Of a stretch of 64,000 nucleotides of DNA, positions 63,344-64,000 are shown piece by piece (positions within the stretch are counted from its first letter, which is position 1; every line of letters begins with the position of its first letter). The notes under the pieces were generated by a model. It was not told the DNA's origin and made no database searches. It saw only the letters and a program-made list of their open reading frames with translations. The translations under genes were made by a program, and so were the position numbers. The DNA is from Bacillus sp. FJAT-27264 (lineage in GTDB: Bacteria > Bacillota > Bacilli > Paenibacillales > Paenibacillaceae): assembly GCF_001682855.1 (NCBI RefSeq), contig NZ_MAQW01000001.1:330443-394442 (forward strand), read 5' to 3'.

Positions 63344-63655
63344 TTATAGGCTCAAATCAATGCGACGCCCTTTGTACGGATGCTCCGCATCACGGCTTCC
63401 ATCCGATTTGTGACCTTTTTCCTGCGAGGATTGCCCTCCCGGATTGTTGCCCCGTCCACCATCGTCACGCAAGGCGGTCTCAGAAGGATCATCGACCTCC
63501 CCAGTGCGCTGAGTCATTTCCTGGCTTTGCTTAACATTCTGTGCAGCTAGCTGCTGCTGGTCTGCTGCGGGACGATGCTGAAGCTCGTTCTGAATTCTTC
63601 CCGCCTCTGTTGTCCGAGGCACAGCAATTTGCAACTCCACCGGTTTCAGACTCAT
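63344..63655 (-). CDS. Hypothetical hydrophilic protein, flagellar locus
   Basis: Encodes 103 residues starting MSLKPVELQIAVPRTTEAGRI, then a Gln-rich region and a Gly/Asp/Ser-rich disordered tail ending PYKGRRIDLSL. No membrane segment or known domain recognised. AAGAGGG precedes the ATG. It lies between a fapA-like gene and the swrB-like gene and is probably part of the same transcript. The conserved-looking two ends with a disordered middle suggest an adaptor, but function is unknown. Confidence 0.7.
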   Translation of the reverse strand: MSLKPVELQIAVPRTTEAGRIQNELQHRPAADQQQLAAQNVKQSQEMTQRTGEVDDPSETALRDDGGRGNNPGGQSSQEKGHKSDGSRDAEHPYKGRRIDLSL

Positions 63656-63721
63656 ATCGACCCTCTTTTCACAAAGCAGGAATTTGTAAATGGCCGGCTG
63701 CCGATGCTGCCCGCCTGAGTT

Positions 63722-64000
63722 TAGATGTACGGCGTGATTGAAATATCACCTTCGCTGTATGCGAAAACGACCCGCTCTGTCGGGTCTTTTACAAATCTGG
63801 TGTATCTGCCAATTACGATTTTACAGCCTCCATATATCGTCTTGACAGCTTCTACTCTGGCTCTACCCGTATCCTCCAGCATTCTCTCAATCTCAAGCAC
63901 CCGGCCCTTGATTCTCGCCTCATCCCGTTGATAGGACTGTTTGGTGGCATTGAGCTTGACGCGAAGCGCTATTTTGTCGGGAGACAGCTGACCACTGTTC
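63722..64000 (-). CDS. FapA / DUF342 family protein, C-terminal fragment
   Basis: The frame enters from the window edge and ends TAA at 63722. The visible 92 residues (ALRVKLNATKQSYQRDEA, VLEIERMLEDTGRARVEAVKTIYGG, CKIVIGRYTRFVKDPTERVVFAYSEGD, ISITPYI) match the C-terminus of DUF342/FapA proteins: a coiled-coil segment, then the last beta-helix strands. These proteins are found next to flagellar genes in many Firmicutes and may affect flagellar assembly. The start and most of the gene lie beyond 64000. Confidence 0.75.

Overview
The window is a stretch of chromosome from a spore-forming Firmicute, most likely a Paenibacillus. Protein families, gene order, frequent TTG/GTG starts behind strong GGAGG Shine-Dalgarno sites, and sporulation genes (spoVS, sleB, spoIIIE, dpaAB) all fit. 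No tRNA, rRNA, insertion sequence, prophage or CRISPR array was seen. Almost every gene is on the minus strand, so the biological reading direction is from 64000 down to 1.

Reading in transcription order: the end of a flagellar-locus module (fapA-like, a hypothetical, a swrB-like gene, a small YceG-like protein; 64000-62050) is followed by the large housekeeping block rpsB-tsf-pyrH-frr-uppS-cdsA-dxr-rseP-proS-polC (61763-48701). Next come rimP-nusA-ylxR-ylxQ-infB-rbfA-nrnA-truB-ribF-rpsO-pnp (48469-37478), covering translation initiation, transcription elongation and RNA decay. Then ylxY-mlpA-dut and the dipicolinate/diaminopimelate genes dpaA-dpaB-dapG-dapA (37206-30286), followed by RNase J, tepA, ylzJ and spoIIIE (29726-24042).

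A small accessory island at 20913-23919 interrupts the conserved order. It holds the spore cortex-lytic enzyme gene sleB and a plus-strand iron-uptake locus. In that locus an AraC-type regulator and a siderophore-binding lipoprotein form one uninterrupted 654-codon reading frame, although the lipoprotein has its own Fur-box promoter, ribosome binding site and lipobox signal peptide inside the frame. This is the most unusual object in the window.

The conserved block then resumes: ymfF-ymfH-ymfI (linked to EF-P 5-aminopentanol modification), ymfJ, ymfK, a RodZ-like gene, a 53-residue membrane protein, yajQ, pgsA-cinA-recA-recX-rny-ymdB-spoVS (20747-6501). The low-coordinate end (6333-1) is more accessory: an M19 dipeptidase, pduL, a DUF1801 protein, a second dapA homologue divergent from a LysR regulator, and htpG under a perfect CIRCE operator.

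Regulatory reading: candidate Fur, CIRCE/HrcA, LexA, sigma-G and sigma-K sites are visible, with a leader hairpin that could attenuate the rimP-nusA operon and a long perfect hairpin in front of pnp. ymdB appears to start with the very rare codon ATT. The locus differs from Bacillus subtilis by a eukaryote/archaeon-type prolyl-tRNA synthetase at proS, absence of asd between dpaB and dapG, and insertion of nrnA and dut. Starts are my choice from Shine-Dalgarno spacing. In many genes the most upstream in-frame start lies inside the Shine-Dalgarno itself and was rejected.
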